Assembly: GCA_020060215.1 (NCBI GenBank)
Contig: JAGVAP010000010.1
Location: 11,841 to 75,840 of the forward strand
Reading direction: 5' to 3'
Source: Deltaproteobacteria bacterium
Lineage (GTDB): Bacteria > Desulfobacterota > DSM-4660 > Desulfatiglandales > HGW-15
DNA: 64,000 nucleotides
Numbering within the stretch: position 1 is the stretch's first letter; every line of letters begins with the position of its first letter. Below, in pieces: positions 17,098 through 26,670 of this stretch. Below the pieces are notes generated by a model that searched no databases, was not told the DNA's origin, and saw only the letters and a list, made by a program, of their open reading frames with translations. Both the position numbers and the translations under genes were made by a program.

Positions 17098-20000
17098 ATG
17101 AGCAAAACACAGAAGAGCGGATCCGTCATGGTGGTGGGAGCCGGGATCGCCGGCATGCAGGCGGCGCTGGACCTTGCGAGTTCCAACTACTATGTCTACC
17201 TGGTGGAGAAATCCCCCACCATCGGCGGCCTCATGGCACGCCTGGACAAGACCTTCCCGACCAACGACTGTACCATGTGAATTATCTCGCCCAAACTGGT
17301 CGAGGTCGGCCGGAACATCAATATCAAGCTCATTACGAACAGCGAGATCAAGGGGGTCGAGGGCGAGCCGGGCAATTTCAAGGTGACCCTGACGAATCGT
17401 CCGCGCTATATCGATCCCAAGAAGTGCACGGGCTGCGGGGACTGCGGCAGGAACTGCCCGGTCGCGGCGGTGAACGAGATCAACAAGGGGCTCGACGACC
17501 GCAGGGCGACCTACATCGAGTACGCCCAGGCCGTTCCCCTGGCCTATGCCATCGATCCTGACGCGTGCATCGGCTGCGGCCTCTGTGAGAAGGTCTGCCT
17601 GGCCAAGGCCATCCGCTACGACGACAAGGAGACCGAAACCGAAGTGACGGTCGGCTCCATGATCCTCTCCCCGGGCACCAAGGGCTATGACCCGTCCAGA
17701 CTCGAGTTCTACGGGTACGGGAGGTTCCCGAACGTGGTGACGAGCGAGGGTTTCGAGAGGATCCTCGCGGCGGGCGGCCCCTACTACGGCCACGTGATGA
17801 GACCCCTGGACCGGCAGGAGCCCCGAAGCATCGCCTGGATCCAGTGCGTGGGCTCGAGGGACCGCAATATCTCCGGAAACGGGTACTGCTCGTCGGTCTG
17901 CTGCATGTATGCGGTGAAGGAGGCCATGATCGCCAAGGAGCACATCCACGGCGGCGTGGACGCCACCATCTTCTACATGGACATGAGGACCTTCGGAAAG
18001 GATTACGAGAAGTACCTGATCCGGGGGAGGGACAAGGAAGGGATCCGCTTCGTGCGGGCCAGGGTCCATTCGGTCCATGAGATGCCCGATACGGGCGACA
18101 TCAGGATCGCCTACGTGAGCGAGTCCGGCGAGATCCTGGAAGAGATCTTCTCCATGGTCGTCCTCTCGGTCGGCCTGACCATCCCCGACTCGGCCGTGGA
18201 GCTCGCAAAGCGGCTGGGGGTCGAGCTGAACCATTACCGCTTCGCGGCCACCGGCCCCTTTGCGCCGGTCTCCACCTCGCGGCCCGGGATCTACACCTGC
18301 GGCGTCTTCCAGGGCCCCAAGGATATCCCCGGCTCCGTCACCGAGGCCAGCGCTGCGGCGTGCCTGGCCGGAGCGGACCTCTTCGAGGCCAGGGGAAAGG
18401 ACTCCATCCGGATCGAGGTCCCGGAGGAGATGGATGTGGCCGCCGAAGAGCCGAGGGTGGGCGTCTTCGTCTGCAACTGCGGGATCAACATCGGCGGGAT
18501 CGTGGATGTGGCCTCGGTCCAGAAGTATGCCGAGAAGCTCCCCCACGTGGTCTACACGGATCAGAACCTCTTCACCTGCAGCCAGGACACCCAGGAGAAG
18601 ATCAAGGAGAAGATCAGGGAGCACAAGCTCAACCGCGTGGTCGTGGCCTCCTGCAGCCCCAAGACCCACGAGCCCATGTTCAGGGAGACCCTGGAGGCGT
18701 GCGGCCTCAACAAGTACCTCTTCGAGATGGCCAACATCCGCAACCAGAACTCGTGGGTGCACTCCAAGTCCCCCCAGCTCGCCACCCGCAAGGCCAAGGA
18801 CCTCATCCGCATGGCCGTGGCCAGGGCCGCGAGCCTGAAGCCCCTGAAGGAAAAGGTCATCAGCGTGATCCAGCGGGGGCTGGTCATCGGCGGCGGAGTG
18901 GCCGGCATGAACGCGGCCCTCAGCCTCGCCAGGCAGGGGTTCGACGTCACCCTGGTCGAAAAGGAACAGGAGCTGGGCGGCTTCTCGAGGAGGCTCCACC
19001 ACACCATCGAGGGAGGAGACATCCCCGGATACCTGGAGAGACTCCAGTCCGAGGTCCTGGCCGAGGAGCGGATCGAGGTGCTGACCGGCGCCCGTATCGC
19101 GGGCTTCGGCGGGTTCAAGGGGAACTTCAAGACCCGGGTCGTGGTGGGACCGGGCCGTGAAGAGCACAACGTGGACCACGGCGTCATCGTCGTCGCCACA
19201 GGCGCCACGGAGTACCGTCCGAAGGAGTTCCTCTACGGCGAGAGCGACAGGGTCGTGACCCAGGTCGAGCTGGCCGATCGGATCGAGAAGAAGGGCGCGG
19301 CCGGCCTCTCCACCGTGGCCATGATCCAGTGCATCGGGTCCCGCAACGAAGAGAATCCGGAATGCTCCCGCATCTGCTGTCAGAACGCGGTGAAGAACGC
19401 ACTGCACATCAAGAGTCTCAATCCCGAGGCCCAGGTGGTTGTCATGTACCGGGACCTCAGGACTTACGGACTCCTGGAAGACTACTACCGGATGGCGAGG
19501 GAGAAGGGGGTCCTCTTCATCCGTTTCGACCCGGAGGGACCGCCGTCGGTGCAGAAGGAAGGAGACGGGCTCACGGTCACGGTAAGGGATCATGTCCTTG
19601 GCCGGGATCTGCGGATCAAGGTCGATCTCCTGGCCCTCAGCGCGGGCATGCGCGCCGAGGACACCACGGAGCTGAGCTCCATCATGAAGCTCAACCGCAA
19701 CCCCGAAGGGTACTTCATGGAGGCCCACGTGAAGCTCCGGCCGGTCGATATGCCCGGCGAGGGGATCTTCCTCTGCGGCACGGCCCATGCGCCCAAGCTG
19801 ATCTCCGAGGCGATCTCCCAGGCCCATGCGGCGGCATCGCGCGCCACCGCCTTCCTCGCCCTGGGGAAGATCAAGCTGTCTGCGATCACGGCCGAGGTCG
19901 ATACGGATCACTGCGTCAGGTGCCTCACCTGCGTACGCTCCTGCCCGTTCGGGGTCCCCGTGTTCGACGAGAAGGAGCACGTGATCGTCATCGACGAGGC

Positions 20001-20124
20001 CCTGTGCCACGGCTGCGGCGTCTGCGCCGGCATCTGCCCCCGAAAGGCCATCCGGCTGAACTTCTACGAGGACGACCAGCTCCTCTGTAAAATCGACTCC
20101 TTGCTCGCGGAGGGAATGGTATGA
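17098..20124 (+). CDS. hdrA: Selenocysteine-containing HdrA (tandem two-module), copy 2
   Basis: 1008 aa with Sec61 encoded by UGA 17278-17280 in [20 protein letters not shown]. The layout is the same as copy 1: FAD site VVGAGIAGMQA, ferredoxin CTGCGDCGRNCP and CIGCGLCEKVC, GSRDRNISGNGYCSSVCC, then [13 protein letters not shown] at about residue 456, a second FAD site VIGGGVAGMNAA, GSRNEENPECSRICC and two terminal 4Fe-4S motifs (CVRCLTCVRSCP, CHGCGVCAGICP). GAGGAG at 17084-17089 precedes the ATG at 17098. The stop overlaps the ATG of mvhD2 (ATGA at 20121-20124), so the two subunits are coupled. Role: flavin-based electron transfer or bifurcation toward MetVF. Confidence 0.9.
17278..17313 (+). 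promoter_or_regulatory. Sec UGA codon and SECIS-like hairpin, hdrA2
   Basis: UGA is at 17278-17280. The hairpin CTGGTC-GAGGTC-GGCCGG is at 17296-17313, again 15 nt after the UGA and identical in all 18 nt to hdrA1 and hdrA3. Confidence 0.8.
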
Positions 20125-20549
20125 CGGATTTCGAGCCCGTGATCGTTGCATTTTGTTGTGAATACTGAGGGTATTCGGCTGCGGACCTGGCAGGTTCCAT
20201 GAGGCTCGATTATCCGGCGAATGTAAAGATCATCAAGGTCCCCTGCACGGGGAAGGTGGATGTCCTGCATCTCCTCAGGGCCATCCAGAAGGGTGCGGAC
20301 GGCGCCTATGTGGTCGGCTGCCTCGAAGGCGCCTGTCACTACAACGAGGGAAACCTCAGGGCCAGGGAGAGGGTGAACCACGTGCGCATGCTCCTCGAGG
20401 AGGTCGGCATAGAAGGAGACCGGGTCAGGATGTACAACCTCTCCTCAGGGGAAGGCCCCACCTTTGCCGCCTACGCGAGGGAGATGACGGAACACATCCG
20501 AAAGCTCGGCCCCAACCCGCTCAACAGGAAACCGAAACCTACGGGGTAA
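20121..20549 (+). CDS. mvhD: Selenocysteine-containing MvhD-like subunit, copy 2
   Basis: 142 aa with the UGA at 20166-20168 read as Sec16, in FCCEY-U-GYSAADLAGSMRLDYP. Here Sec aligns with the second Cys of the N-terminal CNWC-type motif. The later motif keeps Cys (GCLEGACHYNEGN), the reverse of mvhD1. The remainder (RARERVNHVRMLLEEVGI) is ordinary MvhD, with no C-terminal extension. The start codon overlaps the stop of hdrA2. Without UGA decoding the frame would stop after 15 codons, yet conservation runs continuously through it. Likely role: [2Fe-2S] relay bound to HdrA2. Confidence 0.88.
20166..20198 (+). promoter_or_regulatory. Sec UGA codon and SECIS-like hairpin, mvhD2
   Basis: UGA is at 20166-20168. 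From 20183, GGACCT pairs with AGGTTCC (20192-20198) around loop GGC, leaving one bulged U. A bulged U is also a feature of the E. coli SECIS. Confidence 0.7.
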
Positions 20550-20580
20550 CCCGCCGGAATTGGATTCCCGCCCTGCCCTT

Positions 20581-20628
20581 CGGCCTCTCCTGAGGCACCG
20601 ATGGGTATCGAACCATGAACGAATGGGG
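20581..20628. repeat. Family C repeat (GAACCATGAACG type)
   Basis: The stretch from CTCTCCTGAGGCACCG through ATCGAACCATGAACGAATGGG is repeated with few changes at 60877-60924, and a related copy is at 43907-44004. It lies 70-120 bp before metV1. It is non-coding. Confidence 0.6.
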
Positions 20629-20700
20629 GCGCCGGAGTTTACGGGGACATCGGGTTAGTGGCGGATACGGATTCTCACGGGAGAACCAACAGGAGGAACT

Positions 20701-21390
20701 ATGATCGTTGCGAAGAGAAAACCCTTTGAAGAGATCAAGGAGATGCTGAAGGGCTACAAGAAGGTCCTCACCGTCGGATGCGGGACCTGTGTTGCGGTCT
20801 GCCTGGCAGGCGGGGAGAAGGAGGTGGATGTCCTCAACTCCCAGCTGGATATGGCCACGAGGATGGACGGAAACCCGGTCGACCTGGGCGCCGCCACCCT
20901 GGAGCGGCAGTGCGACAGGGAGTACCTGGAACCCCTGGACGAGAAAGTGAAGGAGTACGACGCCCTCCTGTCCATGGCCTGCGGCGCGGGCATACAGTTC
21001 CTGGCCGAGCGCTATCCGGACAAGCCGGTCTTTCCGGCGGTCGACACCACCTTCATCGGCGTCAACCAGGATGTGGGCTGGTACGAAGAGCGGTGCCGAT
21101 CCTGCAGCAGCTGCGTGCTCGGCCTGACGGGCGGCGTCTGCCCGGTGACCATGTGCGCCAAGGGATTGTTCAACGGCCCCTGCGGCGGCACCAACCAGGG
21201 CAAGTGCGAGGTGAGCAAGGAGCAGCCCTGCGCCTGGCAGATGATCTACGAGAGGCTCAAGGCCCAGGGGAGACTGGACTGCATCCTGAAGATCCAGCCT
21301 CCCTCGGACTGGCAGAACCAGGTGCCCCGCACCGTCATTCAGCCGGGGTACAAGAAGGCGGAAAGTGAACCAGAAGAGAAGAAAGCGTAA
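20701..21390 (+). CDS. metV: MetV-like methylene-tetrahydrofolate reductase partner, copy 1
   Basis: A 229-aa Cys-rich protein of the MTHFR C-terminal (MetV) family. Seen: TVGCGTCVAVCLAGGEKEV, LSMACGAGIQFLAE, then CRSCSSCVLGLTGGVCPVTMCAKGLFNGPCGGTNQGKCEV, a dense set of potential Zn/Fe-S ligands. MetV forms a complex with MetF in acetogens and related anaerobes and connects it to Fe-S or flavin electron donors. Here it follows the two hdrA/mvhD pairs and precedes metF1. The start ATG at 20701 follows AGGAGG (20692-20697). The Lys/Glu-rich C-terminus (KKAESEPEEKKA) is variable. Confidence 0.9.
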   Translation: MIVAKRKPFEEIKEMLKGYKKVLTVGCGTCVAVCLAGGEKEVDVLNSQLDMATRMDGNPVDLGAATLERQCDREYLEPLDEKVKEYDALLSMACGAGIQFLAERYPDKPVFPAVDTTFIGVNQDVGWYEERCRSCSSCVLGLTGGVCPVTMCAKGLFNGPCGGTNQGKCEVSKEQPCAWQMIYERLKAQGRLDCILKIQPPSDWQNQVPRTVIQPGYKKAESEPEEKKA

Positions 21391-21394
21391 AGAC

Positions 21395-21463
21395 TGCCAC
21401 AAAGACGCTGAGAAACAAAGAAAAGAGAATCTCTTCCTTCGTGTCTTTGTGTCTTCGTGGCGG
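21395..21463. repeat. Family B inverted repeat (TGCCACAAAGAC / GTCTTCGTGGC)
   Basis: TGCCACAAAGACGCTGAG at 21395 and CTTCGTGTCTTTGTGTCTTCGTGGC (ending near 21461) form an imperfect inverted repeat in the metV1-metF1 gap. Relatives are at 1562-1618 and 57488-57661. Confidence 0.65.
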
Positions 21464-21504
21464 AATTCTCATTGCGTGTTCGACATTCGCTTATATAGGG
21501 GATC

Positions 21505-22449
21505 ATGATGGGAAATCAGAACGAATTGAAATCTGGAAGCAATCTGGAGAAGGTCCTCAAGGCCGGGCATTTTGCCTTTACCGGCGAACTGGGTCCCCCC
21601 AGGGGAGCCAACGCGGAGCACGTGAGAAAGAAGGCGGCCTTTCTGAAGGGAAATGTGGATTCGGTCAATATCACCGACAACCAGACGGCCGTGGTGCGAA
21701 TGGCGAGCTGGGCCGCCTGCCTCGTTCTCATCCAGGAGGGGCTGGAGCCCAATTTCCAGATGGTCTGCCGGGACCGCAACCGGCTGGCCATGCAGAGCGA
21801 CATCCTGGGGGCCTACGCCCTGGGCATCAGGAACATGCTCTGCCTCTCGGGCGACCACCCCAAGTTCGGAGATCATCCCACCTCCAAGGGGGTATTCGAT
21901 ATCGATTCCATCCAGCTGATCGATATGGTCAGGCGCATGAGGGATGATGGGAAGTTCCTGAGCGGCGGCGAGCTTGAGATGTCCCCCAAGATGTTCATCG
22001 GGGCCGCCTCCAATCCCTTTGCCGAGCCTCATGAGTGGCGCGTCTTCCGGCTGGCCAAGAAGATCCAGGCGGGGGCGGATTTTATCCAGACCCAGTGCAT
22101 CTACAACATGGAACGTTTCCGGGAATTCATGAAACGTGCCGTGGACATGGGGCTCCATGAGAAATGCTACATCCTGGCAGGCGTCACGCCCATGAAAAGC
22201 GTCGGTATGGCCCAGTACATGGCCAAGTCCGTGCCCGGCATGGACGTGCCGGAAGCTTTGATCAAGCGTCTGCGCGACGCCGGCAAGGGAAAGGCGGCCG
22301 AGGAGGGCATCAGGATCGCCGTCGAACAGATCCAGGAGTTCAAGGAGATGAAAGGGGTCGCCGGCGTTCACCTCATGGCGATCGAATGGGAGCACATGGT
22401 GCCGGAGATCGCGGAAAAGGCGGGCGTCCTGCCGAGACCGAAGGTGTAG
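21505..22449 (+). CDS. metF: Methylenetetrahydrofolate reductase MetF, copy 1
   Basis: A 314-aa TIM-barrel MetF. Seen: FTGELGPPRGANAEHV (catalytic Glu region), VNITDNQTAVVRM, CRDRNRLAMQSDILGAYALGIRN, LCLSGDHPKFGDHP and FIQTQCIYNMERF. The enzyme reduces 5,10-methylene-H4folate to 5-methyl-H4folate (methyl branch of Wood-Ljungdahl, or run in reverse during oxidation). Two adjacent ATGs (21505, 21508) follow AGGGGATC. It ends the hdrA1-mvhD1-hdrA2-mvhD2-metV1 operon, so its electrons most likely come through HdrA/MvhD and MetV rather than directly from NADH. Confidence 0.92.
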   Translation: MMGNQNELKSGSNLEKVLKAGHFAFTGELGPPRGANAEHVRKKAAFLKGNVDSVNITDNQTAVVRMASWAACLVLIQEGLEPNFQMVCRDRNRLAMQSDILGAYALGIRNMLCLSGDHPKFGDHPTSKGVFDIDSIQLIDMVRRMRDDGKFLSGGELEMSPKMFIGAASNPFAEPHEWRVFRLAKKIQAGADFIQTQCIYNMERFREFMKRAVDMGLHEKCYILAGVTPMKSVGMAQYMAKSVPGMDVPEALIKRLRDAGKGKAAEEGIRIAVEQIQEFKEMKGVAGVHLMAIEWEHMVPEIAEKAGVLPRPKV

Positions 22450-22491
22450 GTCGGCCAGGGCCCGACCTCCCTGACTCTCCCTCCCCCCAAC

Positions 22492-22511
22492 CCCCTCCCG
22501 CAAGGGAGGGG
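22492..22511. repeat. GC hairpin between convergent genes
   Basis: A perfect 8-bp inverted repeat, CCCCTCCC (22492-22499) and GGGAGGGG (22504-22511), with loop GCAA. It sits between the convergent metF1 and kinase-like genes. It lacks a U-tract. It could be a bidirectional barrier or a dispersed repeat. Confidence 0.5.
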
Positions 22512-22530
22512 AGCCCTGACATTCCGCCAT

Positions 22531-23346
22531 CTACCAGTACCAGTCGCTTCCCATCCCCACTTCGGAGACGACCTCTCTCACTCCCGGCACGTTCCCGGCC
22601 ACCGTCGTCACCGCGTCGACAACCTTGCCTGAACCGGCATTGCCATAGATCGAGACCTTTCCGTGGTCGGCGGAGACCTTCACGAAGGCTCCCTGGGTGG
22701 ATGCGTCTTTGGCCAAGGTTATCCAGACCTTGCTGCTGAGGAGCAGGTCTGCCTGTGCCTGCAGGGACTCCGGCGTCACCTTGAAGTCATCCAGTTCCAC
22801 CATGCGGGAGACGGTCATGCAGGCGCTCTCGATCCCAAAACGATCCAGATTCAGGACGATGTCATATTGAGATGGGTCTTTCCATTGGACTCCATAGAGG
22901 AACTGGGTCCACTTCTCACGCTTTCGATCAACCTTGTCGATATAGGCGACGGCTTCCTCACGACCGATACTCAGCTGTTTCATTGCCGCCGGGATCCGGT
23001 ATTCCATGTTGACGATGACACGAGTTCGAAGCACATGGGCGAGCCCTTGAAGGAGAAGGTGGCCGGCGTTCCCATGATAGATCAGGTTCCCGTCCTCGGC
23101 CCGCTCAAGCAGAACGGCGGTAAGGCATTGGAGATAAGCGAGTCTCTTGCCGGGAACCTGCTGCCAGAAGTGAGGGGGGTCAGCCAGAGCGGAGCACACT
23201 GCCTCTTCCGAGATTCCATAGCTCTTGGACGCGACGGCCACTGCCTCTTCCCTGCTCAGGACAGGGTAATTCAGTTGGGCACCGAGGCATTCGGCCAGGA
23301 TCTTACCACCACTGAAGGAGCCGCGTGAAATCGTGACAATCGCCAT
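22531..23346 (-). CDS. Cytidylate-kinase-like protein with C-terminal BON domain
   Basis: 271 aa from the ATG at 23346, which has AAGGAGG 6 nt upstream. The ATG at 23370 is in frame but lacks a ribosome-binding site. The N-terminal two thirds (MAIVTISRGSFSGGKILAECLG ... YHGNAGHLLLQGLAHVLRTRVIV ... YDIVLNLDRFGIESA) match the cytidylate kinase-like family, in which the P-loop is degenerate (SRGSFSGGK). The C-terminal about 80 residues (VWITLAKDAS ... VSIYGNAGSGKVVDAVTTVAGNVPGVREV) look like a BON domain, usually a phospholipid- or ligand-binding fold. The activity is unknown. A perfect sigma70 promoter lies upstream. Confidence 0.75.
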   Translation of the reverse strand: MAIVTISRGSFSGGKILAECLGAQLNYPVLSREEAVAVASKSYGISEEAVCSALADPPHFWQQVPGKRLAYLQCLTAVLLERAEDGNLIYHGNAGHLLLQGLAHVLRTRVIVNMEYRIPAAMKQLSIGREEAVAYIDKVDRKREKWTQFLYGVQWKDPSQYDIVLNLDRFGIESACMTVSRMVELDDFKVTPESLQAQADLLLSSKVWITLAKDASTQGAFVKVSADHGKVSIYGNAGSGKVVDAVTTVAGNVPGVREVVSEVGMGSDWYW

Positions 23347-23448
23347 AGACTTCCTCCTTGGACCGGACATGGTAAAGATCGGTTGCGTTGGTGAATGAGA
23401 AGTCAGGAGACGATCGGCTCAACTGCACAATGCAATTGGTTGAAAAGA

Positions 23449-23478
23449 ATTATAGAAGAAGGGTCTCTCCCCTGTCAA
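23449..23478 (-). promoter_or_regulatory. Consensus sigma70 promoter for the kinase-like/BON gene
   Basis: On the minus strand TTGACA (23478-23473) and TATAAT (23454-23449) are both perfect, with 18-bp spacing. The predicted start is near 23442, giving an approximately 95-nt leader before the ATG at 23346. Confidence 0.82.
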
Positions 23479-23869
23479 GAAGCGGCGCTCCCCCGATCAG
23501 GTTCATGGGACGAGTCGAAGATCGAAGGGTGGATCTGGGCTCTCCTCCCGTTGTTGTACGGTTTGTCTCTTGTGGGAGCCCCGGCGCGGGGTTTGGATTT
23601 TTTCCTTGACAGTGAGGCCCCCCAACGCTAGAACCAATTCAATTCATAAGCATTAATCCGATTCCGACACTCGCAATTCTCCCTGCATCCATCAGTCGGT
23701 CGATTTACACCGCTTGGCCGGCAAGCGGCTGTTGCCGAAGATTTCGTCTTGATCATCAACTCTGTTCTGTTCATCGTGGGCGCTGGAGATTCTGGCATGT
23801 TCTTGAAGGGGCGAATTCGTCCTGTTCGAAAAGAGTGCCGGCACTCCAAAAGCGCCGGCGGAAAGGAGT
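23479..23869. other. Gene-free interval upstream of the zinc-ribbon membrane protein
   Basis: About 390 bp with no credible gene. A possible plus-strand promoter TTGACA (23606-23611), 17 bp, TAGAAC (23629-23634) would serve the gene at 23870. The inverted repeat GTGCCGGCAC with GCGCCGGC lies at about 23836-23860, just ahead of the ribosome-binding site. Confidence 0.4.
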
Positions 23870-24421
23870 ATGATGGTGCTCCAGGAAAGGAAGGTCACCT
23901 GCCCGCACTGTCGGAAAGGATTCGGATCCATACCGAGGTTGACCACCCTCGGCTTCCAAAAATTCCTATGCCCCAAATGTGATGCGGTCTTCGTCTACCC
24001 TCTTGCACGTCGCTCTTATTATGGGGTTGCTCTGGGTGTGCTCGCAATTGTAGTTCTCCTCTCCCTGGCCGGATACAGTCAGACGAGCTTCGGGAATAGG
24101 CTGCTTGCCGAGGTCGTGGGGCTTTCACTGTATGTACTGGAAAGGGTATCTTACCTCCTCTTCCCTCTGGGCGCCTGGGCGGTCCTGAGGCTCATAGGCA
24201 TCAACTACTCCCAGACTCTTCCCGCGGCCCGCAAGATCCTGCGCTGGACGGGGATATTGGCCGCCGCAGGGATCATGATCGAGATTCTGGGTCTGGTGGC
24301 CAGCCTCATCCTGCGTGGATTCATTCTTGAACCCTTGGCGGCTGCGCTGGTCTCGGCCTGTGCGCTGCTGCTCATTCTGGGCCGGGACAGAACGATCCGT
24401 GCCCGCTTGGAGAAGGCGTAA
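23870..24421 (+). CDS. Zinc-ribbon protein with membrane segments
   Basis: A 183-aa protein (ATG 23870, with 23873 equally possible; AAAGGAG just upstream). The N-terminus holds a CxxC...CxxC zinc ribbon (VTCPHCRKGF ... FLCPKCDAVF). About four hydrophobic helices follow: YYGVALGVLAIVVLLSLAGY, a second around VGLSLYVLERVSYLLFPLG, a third ILAAAGIMIEILGLVASLIL and a last LAAALVSACALLLILG. No family is recognised. It ends 19 bp before the first cNMP/CBS protein, so it may belong to that operon. A sensing or assembly role is speculation. Confidence 0.65.
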   Translation: MMVLQERKVTCPHCRKGFGSIPRLTTLGFQKFLCPKCDAVFVYPLARRSYYGVALGVLAIVVLLSLAGYSQTSFGNRLLAEVVGLSLYVLERVSYLLFPLGAWAVLRLIGINYSQTLPAARKILRWTGILAAAGIMIEILGLVASLILRGFILEPLAAALVSACALLLILGRDRTIRARLEKA

Positions 24422-24440
24422 GAGCGAACCAGGAGACCCT

Positions 24441-26405
24441 ATGGCGGTTAGCATGGAGGAATCGAAGTCGGCCGGCAGGACCTACCATTTTCTGAAAACC
24501 ATTCCTCCTTTCAATCTTCTCTCCGACCCGGAACTCCGAAACCTTCTGCCTTCACTTACGTCGGCCCGCTTCGACAAAGGGGTCGTCATTCTAAGCCCTG
24601 AAGGGCCGCCCACCCGGTATCTCTACCTGATCCGTTCCGGGGGGGTAAGATTTGTGGCGCCAGCAAAGGAAGAAGGCGAACCCCCGGCGGTCCTCGACAT
24701 GAGGGGGGAGAGGGAGTTCTTCGGCTTTTTCTCGCTCCTGACAAGCATCCCTAGCCCTTTTCAGATCATAGCCGAAAAGGAGACGTCCTGTCTTCTCATC
24801 ACCAAAGGGGACCTGATCGGGATCCTGAACGGACACCCCGAGGTCCTTCTCTACTTCACGATGGGCCCCAGCAAGGGCTTTAAGACGCCCCCGGCACCGG
24901 ACCCCGCCGCCCATGGCCGATCTGCCGCGGAAGTGGATGCGGAGGCCCTCCTCTTCTCCGCCCGGGTCAGGGACATGATGCACACCGATGTGGCCACCTG
25001 CTCCTCGAACGAGCGTGTAGTCGAGGCCGGCCGCCGCATGACGGCAAGGGGGGTGGGCTCTCTGGTCGTGCTGAATCCCGATTCCAGGCCTATCGGCATC
25101 ATCACCGACAGCGATCTGCGGAGGAAGGTGATCGCCTCCGGGCGCTTGGCCGATCTGCCCGTAGAGGAGATCATGAGCCGCCCCCTCAGTTCAGTTTCTC
25201 CGGGATCGTTCCTGTTCGAATCGTTGCTGATGATGATCCGGAGGCGGATCAAGTACCTCCCCGTCATGGAGGGGCAGGAGCTCCGAGGGATTCTCTCCGA
25301 GCGGGACCTCGTGATATCTCAGGGAAACAACCCGGTTGCCCTGATACGGAGGATACATCAGGCCGGGGACATCGAGCAGGTGGCCCAGATCCGCAAGGAG
25401 ATCAACCACGTCATAAAGGTGATGATGGAACGCGGGGGCCAGGCGAGAGAGATCTGTCAGCTGATCACACAGCTGAATGACCAGATGACGGTCAGGATCG
25501 TCCAACTCGCGGAAGACGGGCTTGCCCGGGAAGGAAGAGGAAAGCCGCCTCGTCCCTTCCTTTGGATGGCCCTTGGGAGCGAGGGACGGCAGGAACAGAC
25601 TCTTTCCACGGATCAGGACAACGCCCTGATCTTCGCCGACTCCGGCACGGGTTCCGCTGATGGCGATCGTGATTATTTCCTCGCCCTCGCGGAGAGGGTG
25701 GTGTCCGGACTCGAATGGTGCGGGTTCCCCAGGTGCAACGGGGAAATCATGGGATCGAATCCGAAATGGTGCCAGCCCCTAAGCGTCTGGAAGGAGTACT
25801 ACCGCAAGTGGATCTTTCAAAGGGACCTTTCCGCCCAGGACATCCTCATCTCATCCATCTTTTTTGATTTCCGCCACCTCTACGGATCCGAACAGCTGAT
25901 GGACGAGCTTCTCGAATGCGTGAGGAATGATATTCCAAGGAGCAAGGTTTTTCTCCCTCATATGGCCCTTCGCTCCCTGGAACTTCAGCCGCCCTTGAGT
26001 TTTTTTAACCGGTTGGTCGTGGAGAAATCAGGGAAGTACAAGAATCATCTGAACATCAAACGACATGGATTGATGCCTCTGCTCGATGCCGTCCGTATCC
26101 TGGCATTGGAGCAGGGAATCTTCAAGACGAATACCCTGGAGAGGATCGACGGCCTGATCGAGAAAGGGGTCTTTTCCCAAAACGAGGGCAATGATCTGAG
26201 GGAGGCGTTCAACCTCATGATGCTGGTGAGGGTCCGTCACCATCTGAAGCAGATGAACCAGGGCAAACCATTGGACAACTACATCCAACCCTCGGAACTC
26301 AGCATGATCCAGCGATCCATGCTGAAGATATCCTTCAAGACCATTGAGCGGCTTCAGAGCCAAATCGAAATCCGTTTCGGCCTTACGGCCTTGAGAAATC
26401 GATGA
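24441..26405 (+). CDS. cNMP-binding / CBS / DUF294 nucleotidyltransferase-like protein, copy 1
   Basis: 654 aa from the ATG at 24441 (AGGAGA upstream). Order: cyclic-nucleotide-binding-like beta barrel (about 15-135; TIPPFNLLSDPELRNLLPSL), a CBS pair (about 175-300; VRDMMHTDVATCSSNERVVEA, IITDSDLRRKV, ILSERDLV), then the DUF294 nucleotidyltransferase-like domain with GSEGRQEQTLSTDQDNALIF, whose catalytic Asp pair is kept, and its C-terminal partner. The architecture matches proteins encoded next to acetate-type SSS symporters and SLC5-type kinases in other bacteria, where the domain is related to GlnD. A regulatory role is inferred. Confidence 0.88.
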   Translation: MAVSMEESKSAGRTYHFLKTIPPFNLLSDPELRNLLPSLTSARFDKGVVILSPEGPPTRYLYLIRSGGVRFVAPAKEEGEPPAVLDMRGEREFFGFFSLLTSIPSPFQIIAEKETSCLLITKGDLIGILNGHPEVLLYFTMGPSKGFKTPPAPDPAAHGRSAAEVDAEALLFSARVRDMMHTDVATCSSNERVVEAGRRMTARGVGSLVVLNPDSRPIGIITDSDLRRKVIASGRLADLPVEEIMSRPLSSVSPGSFLFESLLMMIRRRIKYLPVMEGQELRGILSERDLVISQGNNPVALIRRIHQAGDIEQVAQIRKEINHVIKVMMERGGQAREICQLITQLNDQMTVRIVQLAEDGLAREGRGKPPRPFLWMALGSEGRQEQTLSTDQDNALIFADSGTGSADGDRDYFLALAERVVSGLEWCGFPRCNGEIMGSNPKWCQPLSVWKEYYRKWIFQRDLSAQDILISSIFFDFRHLYGSEQLMDELLECVRNDIPRSKVFLPHMALRSLELQPPLSFFNRLVVEKSGKYKNHLNIKRHGLMPLLDAVRILALEQGIFKTNTLERIDGLIEKGVFSQNEGNDLREAFNLMMLVRVRHHLKQMNQGKPLDNYIQPSELSMIQRSMLKISFKTIERLQSQIEIRFGLTALRNR

Positions 26406-26495
26406 GAGAGCCTCCTTTTCGTGAACTCTTCTCTGCCCGCAACCCCCGCGAGGAGTCTGGATAGCCGGCACTGAAACAAGGAAGGGAGTCACCCG

Positions 26496-26663
26496 ATGCG
26501 AAGCAAGGAACTGTGGCCCTTTCTGTTCTTCCTCGGTCTGCTCTTCTTCAACTGGCCGCTTCTGGAGCTGGTGGGAATACCGCTTCCCTACTACCTCTAT
26601 ACGCTTTGGGCCGTTTTCATCCTGGTGGTGGGTCTCCTCGCCTCAAGTGGAGAAAAGGGGTAG
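26496..26663 (+). CDS. Small membrane protein ahead of the SLC5-type histidine kinase
   Basis: A 55-aa protein starting MRSKELWPFLFFLGLLFFN and ending LLASSGEKG. There are two hydrophobic segments, FLFFLGLLFFNWPLL and YYLYTLWAVFILVVGLLA, separated by VGIPLP. Small proteins of this kind (the DUF3311-like pattern, and CbrX ahead of CbrA in Pseudomonas) commonly precede SLC5-family transporters or sensor kinases and are probably accessory subunits. It starts at the ATG at 26496 after AAGGAAGGGAG and stops 7 bp before the kinase start, so the two are co-translated. Confidence 0.75.
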   Translation: MRSKELWPFLFFLGLLFFNWPLLELVGIPLPYYLYTLWAVFILVVGLLASSGEKG

Positions 26664-26670
26664 GCCGCCT